DNA of 64,000 nt from Telluria mixta (GCF_029223865.1 NZ_CP119520.1:1302001-1366000); one strand, 5' to 3'. Shown: positions 53,910 to 63,157, numbered from the stretch's first letter. Made by a program: numbers and translations. Notes: generated from the sequence alone by a model not told the origin.

Positions 53910-56900
53910 ATGCGACGATTGTGGTGCGCGCTGATTGGCATCGTCCTGGGCGATGCGGCTGTCGGGCAGGATCATGGGCCGACTTTTGCGGACTACAATC
54001 ACTCCATCTGGACCGCGAGCGACGGCGCGCCGGTGCAGGTCACGCGCATGGCGCAGACGCCCGACGGCTGGCTGTGGCTGGGCACGCCGAATGGCCTGTA
54101 CCGCTTCGACGGGGTCCATTTCTACCCGTTCGCCGCAGCCAACGGCGCGCACTTGTTGAGCCCCCGGATCTCGGAACTGGCGGCCCAGCCCAACGGCGAT
54201 CTTTACATCGGTTACGACGCTCCCGGCCTGAGCGTACTCCGTGCGGACGGCCGGCTCGATCATCTCGCGCCCGCGACGAAGGACAGCCCCGTCAACTGGA
54301 CGAATGCCGTGAAACCGGATCGCGACGGGTCGCTCTGGGTAGCCACGTCGTTCGGCTTGCGCCGTCTGAAGGAAGGACGCTGGTCGGCGCTCGGCGCGGC
54401 GCAGGGCTGCCCCGATGTCGATGTCGTGATGGCGCTCGCCCCCGACGGACAGGTATGGGAGGCGAAACACAACCAGCTGTTCCGCTACGACCGGACCACC
54501 GGCCGTTGCATCCCCACCGAACTGCGGAAGCCGCACGGCAGGCAGTCGGAACGCATCCAGGGATTCAGGATGTCGCCGGACGGCCGGCTCTGGGCTGGCG
54601 CGGATGGGTATCTGGCGCTCGTATCGGCCCCGATTGCCGGCGTTTCCGTGCCGTCGCGCTACCTCGGCCAGGAATCGGGCAGCACATCCCTCTTCGACCA
54701 TGCCGGCAACCTGTGGGCACTGCGTTGCCCGACCGGCATCTGCCTGGCGGCGTCGGCCGGACAAAGCGCAGGCGACACCATCGACCTGGCCACGGCGACG
54801 ACGAGCCGGCTCGACCAGCGCGGCCAATTGGGTTCGCTGGCGCCGCGCGTCGTGTTCGAGGACCGCGAAGGCGACATCTGGATCGGTTCGCCGACCGGCG
54901 TGGAACGCTTCCGCCGCAATACCTTGCGTCCCGTGGAACTGCCGGCGATCAAGGGCGATTTCCATGTCGCGCCCGACACCGACGGCACCGTGTGGGTGGT
55001 CGCGCCCCAGGAAAAACGGGGATGGCGCTACGATCCGGCCGCGCGCCGCCTCACGCCGCTGCCGGACAAGTATCGGGGCGCCACGCTCGGACCGGATGGC
55101 ACCGTCGTGCTCCTGAAGGAAGATGGCATCACATTGCGTCGCGCCGGCGTCGAGACCCATGTCGATCTTCCGGGGCCGATGCCGACGGCCGCCTGGGCAC
55201 GCAGCGACGGCGAACGTGTCTGGTTCGGCGGATTCGGCGTCCCGGTCCAGCTCTGGGATGGCCACGCCTGGAGGCCGCCGGTCGAGTTGCCGGGGGCCGA
55301 ATTCGTGTTCAGCGCCCCGGGACACCGCGGCCAGATGTGGCGCGCGCTCGCCGATGGGCGCCTCGTGCTGTTCGAAGGCGGGCGGGTGCGCACGGCATAC
55401 GACCAGGCCGCGCTGGGCGGCATCGGCGAGCCGACCAGCGTGTCGGCCGCGCCCGAACTGGTCGTGTGCGGCGAGCAAGGCGTGATCGTGATGCATGCGG
55501 GGCAGTTCCGGCGCCTGCACGCACAGCGCGACGATGTGCTGCAGCGTGTTACCGGCCTGTTCGTGGCCGCCGATGGTTCCCGCTGGCTCAACGGCGGCAC
55601 CGGCCTGCTGCGTGTCGAGGCAAGCGACTGGCGCCGGGCGGTGGAGACCGGTGCGCCGCTGCGCTATGCCCTGATGGGCGTACGCGACGGATACACGGGC
55701 ACTGCCGCGAACGTGCCGTCCCTGCGGATGGTGAACGACCGCTTGTGGGTAACGACGACCGACGGCATCGTCGAGGTCGCCCCGACGCGGCGCGGCCTCG
55801 ACGGCTCCGCGCCGCAGCCGTCGCTGCTGGGGGTGACCGGGGACGATGTCGCCTACTCCTTCACGCAGCCGCCCCGCATCCGTGCCGGCACGACGCGCCT
55901 GCGCGTCGACTTCACCGCGCCCGCGCTGAGCCGCCCAGAACGCGTCGTGTTCAGTTACCGGCTCGACGGCGTGGACCGGGCCTGGCAAACCGGCACGGAA
56001 CGCAGCGCCACCTATACGGGACTGGGCCCGGGCGACTATCGTTTCCGCGTGCGTGCCATGAACGAGGGCGGCGTGTGGAGCGTGAGTGAACGGACGCTCG
56101 ACCTGCACATCGCGCCGACGCTGGTGCAGACCGTCTGGTTCAAGGTCACGTGCATCCTGGCCGCCCTGCTGCTGTGGCTCGGCTACCGCTTGCGCGTGCG
56201 CTTCCTGACCCGCACGCTCACCGCGCGCCTGAGCGCGCAGCTGGAAGAGCGCGAACGCATCGCGCGCGACCTGCACGACACCGTGCTGCAGACGTTCCAG
56301 GGCTTCGTGATGAAAGTGGAGACGATCCTGCCCGAGTCCGAATCCGGCATGGGGGATGCGCTGCGACGCAGCCTGGGCGATGCCACGTCCGCCATCCAGG
56401 AAGGCCGCGACAAGATCACCTCCCTGCGCGCCGGCGTGCGCAAGGTGCCTCCCCTGCACGAGTATCTGCATATGGCGGGCGTGCAGGACGCCGCGCCGGG
56501 CCAGCGGTTCGCACTGCGTTGCGTAGGCGAGGCCCGCGCGCTGCATCCGATCGTGGAGCAGGAGCTGTGCGCCATCGGACGCGAAGCCTTGCGTAACGCT
56601 TTCCGTCATGCGGATGCGGGGCAGCACGAGGTGATCGTCGAGTATGGCGCGCGCGCTCTGGTGCTGACCGTGCGGGACGACGGACGCGGCTTCGACACCG
56701 GCGCCGGCGCAAAGCGCGGCCATTGGGGCTTGCGCGGCATCGACGAGCGAGCCCGGGGCATCCATGCCGATGCTGTCCTGCACACGGCACCGGGGACCGG
56801 GACGACGTGGCGGATCGAGATCAAGGCGGCGCTGGCGTATGCGGATGGCCGACGGCGCATGCCCTGGCCGCGGTGGTTTACATCGGCGGCTGTCCGTTGG

Positions 56901-56933
56901 AAGCGGTTACGCCCGCATCGACCGGCAAGTTGA
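53910..56933 (+). CDS. Two-component propeller sensor histidine kinase (NarL-type)
   Basis: 1007 residues. A short signal segment is followed by a beta-propeller of Reg_prop repeats (about 25-640; for example GWLWLGTPNGLYRFDG), a Y_Y_Y domain (about 655-725), one transmembrane helix (about 738-757), HisKA_3 with H789 in ARDLHDTVLQ, and HATPase with DDGRGFD and GLRGIDERA. Such kinases sense polysaccharide-derived ligands and partner with LuxR-type regulators. No regulator is adjacent. Its 3' end overlaps the opposing SDR gene by 56 bases. Confidence 0.88.
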   Translation: MRRLWCALIGIVLGDAAVGQDHGPTFADYNHSIWTASDGAPVQVTRMAQTPDGWLWLGTPNGLYRFDGVHFYPFAAANGAHLLSPRISELAAQPNGDLYIGYDAPGLSVLRADGRLDHLAPATKDSPVNWTNAVKPDRDGSLWVATSFGLRRLKEGRWSALGAAQGCPDVDVVMALAPDGQVWEAKHNQLFRYDRTTGRCIPTELRKPHGRQSERIQGFRMSPDGRLWAGADGYLALVSAPIAGVSVPSRYLGQESGSTSLFDHAGNLWALRCPTGICLAASAGQSAGDTIDLATATTSRLDQRGQLGSLAPRVVFEDREGDIWIGSPTGVERFRRNTLRPVELPAIKGDFHVAPDTDGTVWVVAPQEKRGWRYDPAARRLTPLPDKYRGATLGPDGTVVLLKEDGITLRRAGVETHVDLPGPMPTAAWARSDGERVWFGGFGVPVQLWDGHAWRPPVELPGAEFVFSAPGHRGQMWRALADGRLVLFEGGRVRTAYDQAALGGIGEPTSVSAAPELVVCGEQGVIVMHAGQFRRLHAQRDDVLQRVTGLFVAADGSRWLNGGTGLLRVEASDWRRAVETGAPLRYALMGVRDGYTGTAANVPSLRMVNDRLWVTTTDGIVEVAPTRRGLDGSAPQPSLLGVTGDDVAYSFTQPPRIRAGTTRLRVDFTAPALSRPERVVFSYRLDGVDRAWQTGTERSATYTGLGPGDYRFRVRAMNEGGVWSVSERTLDLHIAPTLVQTVWFKVTCILAALLLWLGYRLRVRFLTRTLTARLSAQLEERERIARDLHDTVLQTFQGFVMKVETILPESESGMGDALRRSLGDATSAIQEGRDKITSLRAGVRKVPPLHEYLHMAGVQDAAPGQRFALRCVGEARALHPIVEQELCAIGREALRNAFRHADAGQHEVIVEYGARALVLTVRDDGRGFDTGAGAKRGHWGLRGIDERARGIHADAVLHTAPGTGTTWRIEIKAALAYADGRRRMPWPRWFTSAAVRWKRLRPHRPAS

Positions 56934-57639
56934 CGCCCGTGATCAGGCGCGCATCGTCGCTCGCCAGGAATGCCATCACGGCGGCGACGCCTTCCGGATC
57001 CTCCGGCGCGCCAAGCGGCATGCGTTCCTTGAACTTGGCCACCAGCTCGGGATCCTTCAACATGTCCTCGGTCATCCCGGTCTTCGTGAAGCTCGGATTG
57101 ACCGCGTTCACCCGCACGCCGTCCTTGCCCGCATCGAGCGCCATCGCGCGCACCATGTTGCTGACGGCGCCCTTCGACGTGTTGTAGGCGAACGTATTCC
57201 AGTCGCCGCCCAGCCCGGACACGGACGAGGTCATCACGATCGAACCGCGTGTTTTCAGGAGTTCAGGCATCGCCGCCTTGGCCATGTGGAAGTAACCGGT
57301 CACATTCACGGCCATGACGTGGGCGAAATCGTCTTCGCTCGTCTGCATGATGTCGCCTTCGGTGGCCACGCCGGCATTGTTGACCAGGACGTGCAGCCCG
57401 CCGAAACGCTCGACGGCGGCCTTGACTGCGGCGGTCGCGGTCTCCTTGCTGGCGGTGTCGCCGACCTGCACGAGCACGCGGTCCTGCGGCAGGCCGGCCG
57501 CGGCTTTTTTCAGGCCGGCGTCGTCGATATCGAGCATGACGACGTTGGCGCCTTCTTCGAGAAAACGACGGGCAGCCGCCAGGCCGATGCCGGAAGCCGT
57601 GCCTGTGACGAGTACGGTTTTATCCTTGAAACGGTTCAT
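56878..57639 (-). CDS. Short-chain dehydrogenase/reductase
   Basis: 253 residues. NAD(P) motif TGTASGIG (12-19), NNAGVA, and the catalytic Ser-Tyr-Lys with YNTSK. D37 in MLDIDD suggests NAD. The substrate is unknown. Tail-to-tail overlap with the propeller kinase. Confidence 0.87.
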   Translation of the reverse strand: MNRFKDKTVLVTGTASGIGLAAARRFLEEGANVVMLDIDDAGLKKAAAGLPQDRVLVQVGDTASKETATAAVKAAVERFGGLHVLVNNAGVATEGDIMQTSEDDFAHVMAVNVTGYFHMAKAAMPELLKTRGSIVMTSSVSGLGGDWNTFAYNTSKGAVSNMVRAMALDAGKDGVRVNAVNPSFTKTGMTEDMLKDPELVAKFKERMPLGAPEDPEGVAAVMAFLASDDARLITGVNLPVDAGVTASNGQPPM

Positions 57640-57865
57640 CCTGTCCTCTTCGCTATCGGTCGGCCCGGGGCGACGATAGCACAGCCGTGCGAATGCGGAT
57701 TTTCAGTACTTTTAGACAAGTCGGCAAATAACTGTTTGCCACAAGACGCGTTGGTATCGTCGTTCGGTACTTAACCGAGCTGTCGAAGGCTGTATTTCGA
57801 GCTGCCTTGCTTTTCCGCTTTTGACCTAGAGCAGACCTACACTGGCTATCGGCTGTCGCCGTGGT
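57640..57865. other. Intergenic region at the start of the AT-richer island
   Basis: 226 bases with no gene or clear motif. GC content falls visibly from here to about 61240. Confidence 0.3.
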
Positions 57866-58159
57866 TTAGAACGACTGCAGGACCGACTTGGTCGTTAGAC
57901 AGTCAAAGCAGACGAAGACATAAATCATTCCGCAGTCCCCGAGCACGAACTCATCATTGATCGAGTCAAGCTGAGCATAAAAGGACATGGCCTTGTTGCA
58001 CGAGCAGGTCGGCACATCGTCAGCTTGAATAAAGTCGGGCTGCCCTCCAAGACGGTGCCGTTTACCTATGTGGGCATCGGCCCACTTGAACGGTGGGAGG
58101 GCGGCAGCCTCCTGATCAAGAGGTTCAGGGGTTAATTTGAACGCTGGTATTGCTCGCAT
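57866..58159 (-). CDS. Short DUF1963 (YwqG-like) protein
   Basis: 97 residues. The pattern RLGGQPDFIQADDVPTCSC, then MSFYAQLDS and GDCGMIYVFVC matches the end of DUF1963/YwqG proteins, in which GG.P....Q, QLDS and G..Y.F.C are conserved. It is about half the usual length, so the N-terminal part is lost or the gene belongs to a short subgroup. AT-richer than the core genes; often found in toxin/immunity neighbourhoods. Confidence 0.6.
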   Translation of the reverse strand: MRAIPAFKLTPEPLDQEAAALPPFKWADAHIGKRHRLGGQPDFIQADDVPTCSCNKAMSFYAQLDSINDEFVLGDCGMIYVFVCFDCLTTKSVLQSF

Positions 58160-58173
58160 GATTCGCTTTCATT

Positions 58174-58199
58174 TCGTCCGCATCTGGCCGGTTGCTGCC
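58174..58199. repeat. Degenerate dispersed repeat copy
   Basis: TCGTCCGCATCTGGCCGGTT continuing to GCTGCC at 58199; related to the hairpin at 59910-59973. Confidence 0.4.
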
Positions 58200-58229
58200 T
58201 TATAGAAGGTGACAGCAATCGACATATAG

Positions 58230-58424
58230 CTAACTCCACTTAACCCATGCCGGAATTGCTCCTTCGTTTACGTAGAAATAGGTAATAACTTTGTAGCATT
58301 GCTCGACATCGATACACCAAGACAGCGGATACTCATCCAGCTGCCCATTAGAAAGTCTGTCACGACAGGTTGCTGCTGACCCATTACGGATGATCAACGT
58401 TCTTGGTTCACTTGTAAGTCTCAC
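58230..58424 (-). CDS. Small hypothetical protein
   Basis: 64 residues, start GTG at 58424, four bases past the stop of the preceding gene, so possibly coupled to it. Two cysteines and an aromatic end (YFYVNEGAIPAWVKW). Size and context resemble small immunity-type proteins, but nothing in the sequence proves this. Confidence 0.35.
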   Translation of the reverse strand: MRLTSEPRTLIIRNGSAATCRDRLSNGQLDEYPLSWCIDVEQCYKVITYFYVNEGAIPAWVKWS

Positions 58425-58427
58425 TCA

Positions 58428-59216
58428 TCACTTACACGGCCGTTTGCTCCTGTCGAGCAGGCTATCTATTTCCGCCTGGGTAAGCGTCATTGGCATCGGT
58501 TCAGCTGCCGGAAAACCATCTGCACCCATACGCGCTGGCTTGGGCGGCACTTCGTTTGGACAAGCCGGCACAGAAACCGGGAGCGACGCCGCCAGCGCAA
58601 ATAATTGCTTGCGCAGCGGTGAATCAACGACGTTGGCATCGATCCAGAGCTCGTAAGCACGTCGCCGCTCGACCCAAGACAGGTGCGAGATCGCGTTGCC
58701 GGAGGGGGCCTGGAACACGCTGAGCCGTGCCGGCATGCCGTTGATGCGTTCGGGCTCATCCTCGGGCGCACGCCAAATACTCGTGCCGTCAACCGACATG
58801 TCTTGTTCGAATAGCGTCACAGTATGACCGTCGGGCATACGAAAGCCGCGATATAGGCGCGTGTGCGTAGTATTGTCGGGCTCGATCCTCGCACCCAAGA
58901 TCTTGAAGTGGGCGAATTGCGTGCTAGACAGGTTCACTGGCTCGAACGGCAAATTTGCCAGGATCGGCGTAGACGGTTCGAATGCAATGCGGTAGCGCTC
59001 TAAGTTTGCCTCGCATACCTTTAGATAGCCGTTCGTTTTTACTTCGAGAGCTAGCTGCGCTTGGGCTTCTGCAAATCCGGGAGCGCCAGGCGGCAGGCCG
59101 AGTCCACAGGACACGCCACCTGAGGCTGGTCTGGCGTGGGAAATGGCCGCGGATAGCGCGACGGCGATGGCGACAATAGCCCAACCAATACGCCGGTTCA
59201 TTGTTTTTGCATTCAT
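58428..59216 (-). CDS. Secreted hypothetical protein
   Basis: 262 residues with an N-terminal signal or anchor helix (about residues 10-27). The body has HTRLYRGFRMPDGHTVTLFEQ and a late short helix LTQAEIDSLLDRSK. No family recognised. An internal Met6 may be the start, as the first ATG has its AGG box too close. Confidence 0.55.
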   Translation of the reverse strand: MNAKTMNRRIGWAIVAIAVALSAAISHARPASGGVSCGLGLPPGAPGFAEAQAQLALEVKTNGYLKVCEANLERYRIAFEPSTPILANLPFEPVNLSSTQFAHFKILGARIEPDNTTHTRLYRGFRMPDGHTVTLFEQDMSVDGTSIWRAPEDEPERINGMPARLSVFQAPSGNAISHLSWVERRRAYELWIDANVVDSPLRKQLFALAASLPVSVPACPNEVPPKPARMGADGFPAAEPMPMTLTQAEIDSLLDRSKRPCK

Positions 59217-59360
59217 CCTTGCAGCTTAGCAGTTACGAGACCGCGAAGATACGTGCTTTTCCACTGCCGCTACCGCTGCCGTCGACTTTGCCGGAGCACG
59301 GCCCTTGCCTGCCCCCAGATCAATCCAAAGGGCCGCAACCAGCCCGAAGCAGTCGTCACA

Positions 59361-59825
59361 TTAGTGAGCTGCCGGGCGGGTTGATCGGCTCTCTCGGGCG
59401 GGATCGTGCGGCCGACAATAGCCGGCGTGACTCGCGATACCAGCGGCCCTGCCGTCTGCATTGATGGTCACGGTCAGAATGAACTGATCGCCCCAATTCG
59501 ACCTGTAGTAGCTTTCCCTTGGCCAGGGTAGAGGTGCGAAATCAACTGTGATGCGTGCCGTCGTGATTTCATCAACTTGGATACGTGAGAGGTCCGCGAG
59601 CTTTGCCAGATGCCGGTAATAGCGTGTCAACACAGGCGCGAATTCAGAAGACGATGGCTGCATCGATGACGTCAGCAGGTCAAGTGACACCGAGGTCCGG
59701 CCATATGTGTCAGCCAGCGAACGCAGTATGCCGATTGACCAGTACCCGTTCAAGTCATTGTTCCGGCTAGCGAACGAACCGCACAAACCGCTGGCTATGT
59801 TCGTTAGCTTTGCTCTTCTAGGCAT
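59361..59825 (-). CDS. Hypothetical protein
   Basis: 154 residues. The N-terminus reads MPRRAKLTNIASGLCGSFAS, then RNNDLNGYWSIGIL, a pattern I associate with a widespread uncharacterised small family. The last 30 residues are low-complexity and arginine/proline rich, perhaps because an early stop was lost. The 144 bases between it and the start at 59216 hold no gene. Confidence 0.5.
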   Translation of the reverse strand: MPRRAKLTNIASGLCGSFASRNNDLNGYWSIGILRSLADTYGRTSVSLDLLTSSMQPSSSEFAPVLTRYYRHLAKLADLSRIQVDEITTARITVDFAPLPWPRESYYRSNWGDQFILTVTINADGRAAGIASHAGYCRPHDPARESRSTRPAAH

Positions 59826-60145
59826 AGATCAGTCCCCGTTCAGTTAGCTGAACCCAAACCCGACACCCGCCACGCAGAAGCAGCTTCGATGATCGATTCT
59901 CGCCAATTTTTTGTCCGCTTCTGGTCGATAGCAGTCTCTGCTGAATGACTGCAACCGACCCAAAGCGGACAAACATTCATGTACAGATCGTCAAAGTTCT
60001 TCCGCAATTCTGCTGGCGCGCTTCACCCGCCTGAGGATTAACACAAATTGGCTGCTCGCTATCCAGAGCAAAGCATGATAGGTAAGGCCCGTTAGATTAC
60101 AACACGGAGATTCTGATACGCTACCTCATCTATTAGGAGGAGTGT
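59826..60145. other. Non-coding region with a large imperfect hairpin
   Basis: 320 bases without an apparent gene. It contains the repeat hairpin at 59910-59973 and, at its right end, the ribosome binding site AGGAGGAG of the next gene. Confidence 0.5.
59910..59973. repeat. Imperfect 27-base inverted repeat
   Basis: The left arm (59910-59936) begins TTTGTCCGCTTCTGGTCG. The right arm (59947-59973), read on the other strand, begins TTTGTCCGCTTTGGGTCG; 23 of 27 positions agree and the loop is ten bases. Single-arm relatives occur at 58174 and 61078. Confidence 0.65.
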
Positions 60146-61033
60146 ATGAAAAGTTATCAGGGAGGTGTGTTGTTTATCGACATGCTTGGCTTCGGCGCGT
60201 TAACAAACGGGCATCTCACTCTGGGTGCAGTTGAGTGCGAACCTTGGAAGGTCGACCCGAACGGGGCTTCTCCGCATCAGTTAATCGCAGCTCAGATCTT
60301 ACTCGCGTTCCGGAGGGCATTGATGCGGACAAAGAACGCGTATAAGGCGGTAAGAGTGGCTCAGCTGTCAGACGCTGCATTTCTTTGGTCGGAGGACATC
60401 GGCGCACTGGCAGACGCGGGGAGATATGTAATGCACGAGGCCGCCGCAATGGGGCTTCTTTGCCGCGGAGGCCTTGCTATCGGTGGAGTTCATGAGCCAA
60501 ACAAGCCGAATAATTCCCTTGGTGCATTCATTGTGGGAGATGCAGTTACTCGTGCCGTGTCTCATGAGGGCAAAGGCAAGGGAATGCGTATCTTTACTGA
60601 TGAGGACACGGTTCGACATGTGTTGGAGGCACGTCCGGACGAAGTATTCACTCCACTTGTTGACCCGCTGAGTGGCATCACGATCGATGAGTGGCAGTGG
60701 TACGTACCAAGTCCATTACTACGGGAAGAGCACGACAAGAACAAGTTGCAAAGTCAAATTGAGAGCTTAGTCACGTGTCATACAATGTTTCGGTACTCAC
60801 CAAAACTGTCATGGAGTGCCACAACTTCGGAAGGTCGCCGTCAGATAGCTTGCTCCGTGGTTGCGGTGTCAGATGCGATGCAACGACTGTCCCGGAACAA
60901 GGGAAACTTCGGCTTTTCTGTTGAGCACCTAATGCTCGCAAATCAGGGCCGTTCAGAACGCACTCGTCAGCGAGTTCACGAGACATTTGTTCAAGAGTTG
61001 CTCCGGGCAATTCAGCCGAAAGAGCGAAAATGA
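60146..61033 (+). CDS. Hypothetical protein with possible class III nucleotidyl-cyclase-like fold
   Basis: 295 residues. A first strand VLFIDMLGFG carries D12, a hairpin-like VAQLSDAAFLWS carries D76, and CRGGLAIGGV (106-115) follows a helix. In class III cyclases two metal-binding aspartates sit in the first strand and in the next hairpin, and an R-x-G-x-x-x-G strand follows, so the order fits, though spacing is long. No transmembrane segment. AT-richer than core genes, strong AGGAGGAG start site. The cyclase reading is a hypothesis. Confidence 0.55.
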   Translation: MKSYQGGVLFIDMLGFGALTNGHLTLGAVECEPWKVDPNGASPHQLIAAQILLAFRRALMRTKNAYKAVRVAQLSDAAFLWSEDIGALADAGRYVMHEAAAMGLLCRGGLAIGGVHEPNKPNNSLGAFIVGDAVTRAVSHEGKGKGMRIFTDEDTVRHVLEARPDEVFTPLVDPLSGITIDEWQWYVPSPLLREEHDKNKLQSQIESLVTCHTMFRYSPKLSWSATTSEGRRQIACSVVAVSDAMQRLSRNKGNFGFSVEHLMLANQGRSERTRQRVHETFVQELLRAIQPKERK

Positions 61034-61077
61034 TATGACAAGAGGTGTTCTGAATAGAGGGCTTAATGCTGCATGAT

Positions 61078-61103
61078 ATGTCTGCTTCTGACCGATCCCG
61101 GCC
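61078..61103. repeat. Degenerate dispersed repeat copy
   Basis: TATGTCTGCTTCTGACCGAT starts at 61078. It marks the right end of the AT-richer island; the 207 bases from 61034 to 61240 contain no gene. Confidence 0.35.
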
Positions 61104-61240
61104 GTTCGGCTCAGCATAGCAGGTTGCCGAGCTGGAAAAGTCGCGGACTGTCACGACCGATTGAATGCGCAGCCGATAACGGCCGCCCTGCAGCATTTAC
61201 GGGCTGGCCCCCGTCGCCACGTCCCAGCTACATGGCTGAC

Positions 61241-61642
61241 CTACCCCCACACCAACTCGACCGGCACCCCAGCCCGAACCGTGTTGTGTATTTCGGCGAC
61301 GGCGTCTGTTTCGCGCAGTAGCTGCGCTACCGCGGCACTGGAGGCAGACGAGGACACGGTTGCCCGGTAGGTGATATTGGTGGCGGCGAGGCCAACGCCC
61401 GAAAACTCAGCGCTTGCCTCCACTTCGACGCCTTCGATCGGGACGGCGAGACGCTCAGCTTCGCGATACAGGTCATTGCAGTAACAGGTTGCCAGCGCGA
61501 GCATTAGAAACTCGCCGCCGTTAATGGCGGAGCCTTTGCCCGAGACCTTTGGCGGTACACTCAAGGGTTGGGCCGAGTTGCCGGTCCGAACGATGACCTC
61601 GTGTCCGGCGGCTGAGTTTTTGACAATTGCTGTGACCTGCAC
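61241..61642 (-). CDS. OsmC-family protein
   Basis: 133 residues. GGEFLMLALATCYCNDLYREA carries the conserved cysteine pair region of OsmC/Ohr proteins (here C-Y-C), which reduce organic peroxides. The early arginine typical of Ohr is not obvious, so it may be an OsmC-like YhfA type. The start is a GTG at 61642 behind a GGAGG box. Confidence 0.78.
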   Translation of the reverse strand: MQVTAIVKNSAAGHEVIVRTGNSAQPLSVPPKVSGKGSAINGGEFLMLALATCYCNDLYREAERLAVPIEGVEVEASAEFSGVGLAATNITYRATVSSSASSAAVAQLLRETDAVAEIHNTVRAGVPVELVWG

Positions 61643-61714
61643 GGGTCCTCCGCGGAGGGCTACCAGACGAGTTCAATGATGGGCGAGCCCGTATAGATTA
61701 TCATGACGCCGTTG

Positions 61715-63157
61715 TCACCCTGCGCATTCCGCCAGCCGCTCGACCAGCGCATCCATCCGCTCAACCGGCACCTGCGCATAACCCAGCATCAGCCCATTGG
61801 CCACCGGCCCACCCGGCACCGCATGCGCCGACAACGCATTCACGACGATCCCTTGTTCCCGCGCCCTGCGCACGATCTCCACGTCCGCCGGGCCATCGGC
61901 AGGCAGGCGCAGGGCGAGGTGCATCCCCGCTGAAGCCCCTTCGATGACAGCGTGACTACCCAGGTGCCGCCCGAGCGCCTCCACCAGCGCATCCCGCCGC
62001 TGCCGATACAGCCGCCGCATCCGCCGCAAGTGCAACGCAAATTCCCCGCTGCGCAGAAATTCTGCCAGCGCCAGCTGCTCCGCCGTCCGTCCCGCTGCCG
62101 CCGATTGCGCGCGCATGAGGGCCAGCTGCGGCGCCAGCCCGGCCGGCACGACGACGAACCCGATCCGCAAAGCTGGAAACATCGTCTTGCTGAACGTGCC
62201 GCAATAGAGCACGGGCGCATCCGCCACAAGGCCCTGCATGGCCGCGAGCGGCGGGCCTTCGTGGCGGAATTCGCTGTCGTAGTCGTCCTCGACGATCAGC
62301 GCACCGGCCGCACGCGCGCCATCGATCAGCGCCAGGCGCCGCGCCGCCGACGTCACCACGCCGAGGGGATACTGGTGCGACGGCGTCGTGTAGATCAGCT
62401 TCGGACGGCGCGTGCTCCAGTCTTGAAGGGATGGCGCCATGCCCTCGCCATCCACCGCGATGCCCTTGACGACGAGACCCGCGCCGCGGAACGCGGCCAG
62501 CGCGCCGCCGTAGCCGGGGTTCTCGATCCAGGCGGTGTCTCCGGCGTCGGCGCAGGCGTGGGCGCACAGGTCGAGGCTCGCCTGTGTGCCGTCCGTGATG
62601 AAGACCTGGCCCGGCTCGCACACGACGCCGCGCGACGCGCGCAGGTAGTCCGCGATCGCCGTGCGCAGCGCAGGCTCGCCGGCCGGGTCGCCGTAGTTCA
62701 GCTGGTCCGCGGACAGGCCGCGCCAGGCGCGGTCCAGCAGGCGGCGCCACTGCGCCAGCGGGAACGCGCGCAGGTCCGGCACGCCGGGCGTGAACGGCAG
62801 CGCGACACTGGCGGTGCCGTTCACGGTCCGCAGGTTCTGCGCGCGGCGCGCGAGGCCCGCCTGCGGCACGTCGGCGCTGCGCCGGCGCGGTGCCTGGGCG
62901 ATCCCGGCGACCACGGTGCCGCGCCGGTCCGGGATGACGAAGCCTTCGCACGCCAGCTGCTCGTACGCATACAGCACCGTGTTGCGGGCGATGCCCAGCT
63001 CCTGCGCCAGCGCGCGCGTCGCGAGCAGGCGCGTGCCGGCGGCCAGCGTGCCGTCGCGGATCGCGGCGCGCAGGCATTCGTGCAGCAGGCGCTGGCGCGG
63101 CCAGGCGTGATGCGCGTGGTCGCGGCCGAAAGCGTCCAGCAGCAGGGAATAATCCAT
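61715..63157 (-). CDS. pdxR: MocR/PdxR-type GntR-aminotransferase regulator
   Basis: 480 residues. N-terminal winged helix (LLATRALAQELGIARNTVLY) joined to a class I aminotransferase domain; PLP lysine in GTFSKTMFPALRIGF, and IVEDDYDSEFR. PdxR-type proteins bind PLP and control vitamin B6 genes. The divergent gene is a pyridoxamine-phosphate-oxidase-like protein, a probable target. Confidence 0.85.
   Translation of the reverse strand: MDYSLLLDAFGRDHAHHAWPRQRLLHECLRAAIRDGTLAAGTRLLATRALAQELGIARNTVLYAYEQLACEGFVIPDRRGTVVAGIAQAPRRRSADVPQAGLARRAQNLRTVNGTASVALPFTPGVPDLRAFPLAQWRRLLDRAWRGLSADQLNYGDPAGEPALRTAIADYLRASRGVVCEPGQVFITDGTQASLDLCAHACADAGDTAWIENPGYGGALAAFRGAGLVVKGIAVDGEGMAPSLQDWSTRRPKLIYTTPSHQYPLGVVTSAARRLALIDGARAAGALIVEDDYDSEFRHEGPPLAAMQGLVADAPVLYCGTFSKTMFPALRIGFVVVPAGLAPQLALMRAQSAAAGRTAEQLALAEFLRSGEFALHLRRMRRLYRQRRDALVEALGRHLGSHAVIEGASAGMHLALRLPADGPADVEIVRRAREQGIVVNALSAHAVPGGPVANGLMLGYAQVPVERMDALVERLAECAG

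Noticed and set aside
53841..56783. 980-codon open frame on the minus strand opposite the propeller kinase
   Set aside because: Antisense shadow; the plus-strand protein has clear propeller, Y_Y_Y and kinase motifs.
59986..60110. Integron attC site near GTTAGAT at about 60088
   Set aside because: GTTAGAT fits the GTTRRRY core, but no matching RYYYAAC partner or paired inner boxes were found, and there is no integrase gene.
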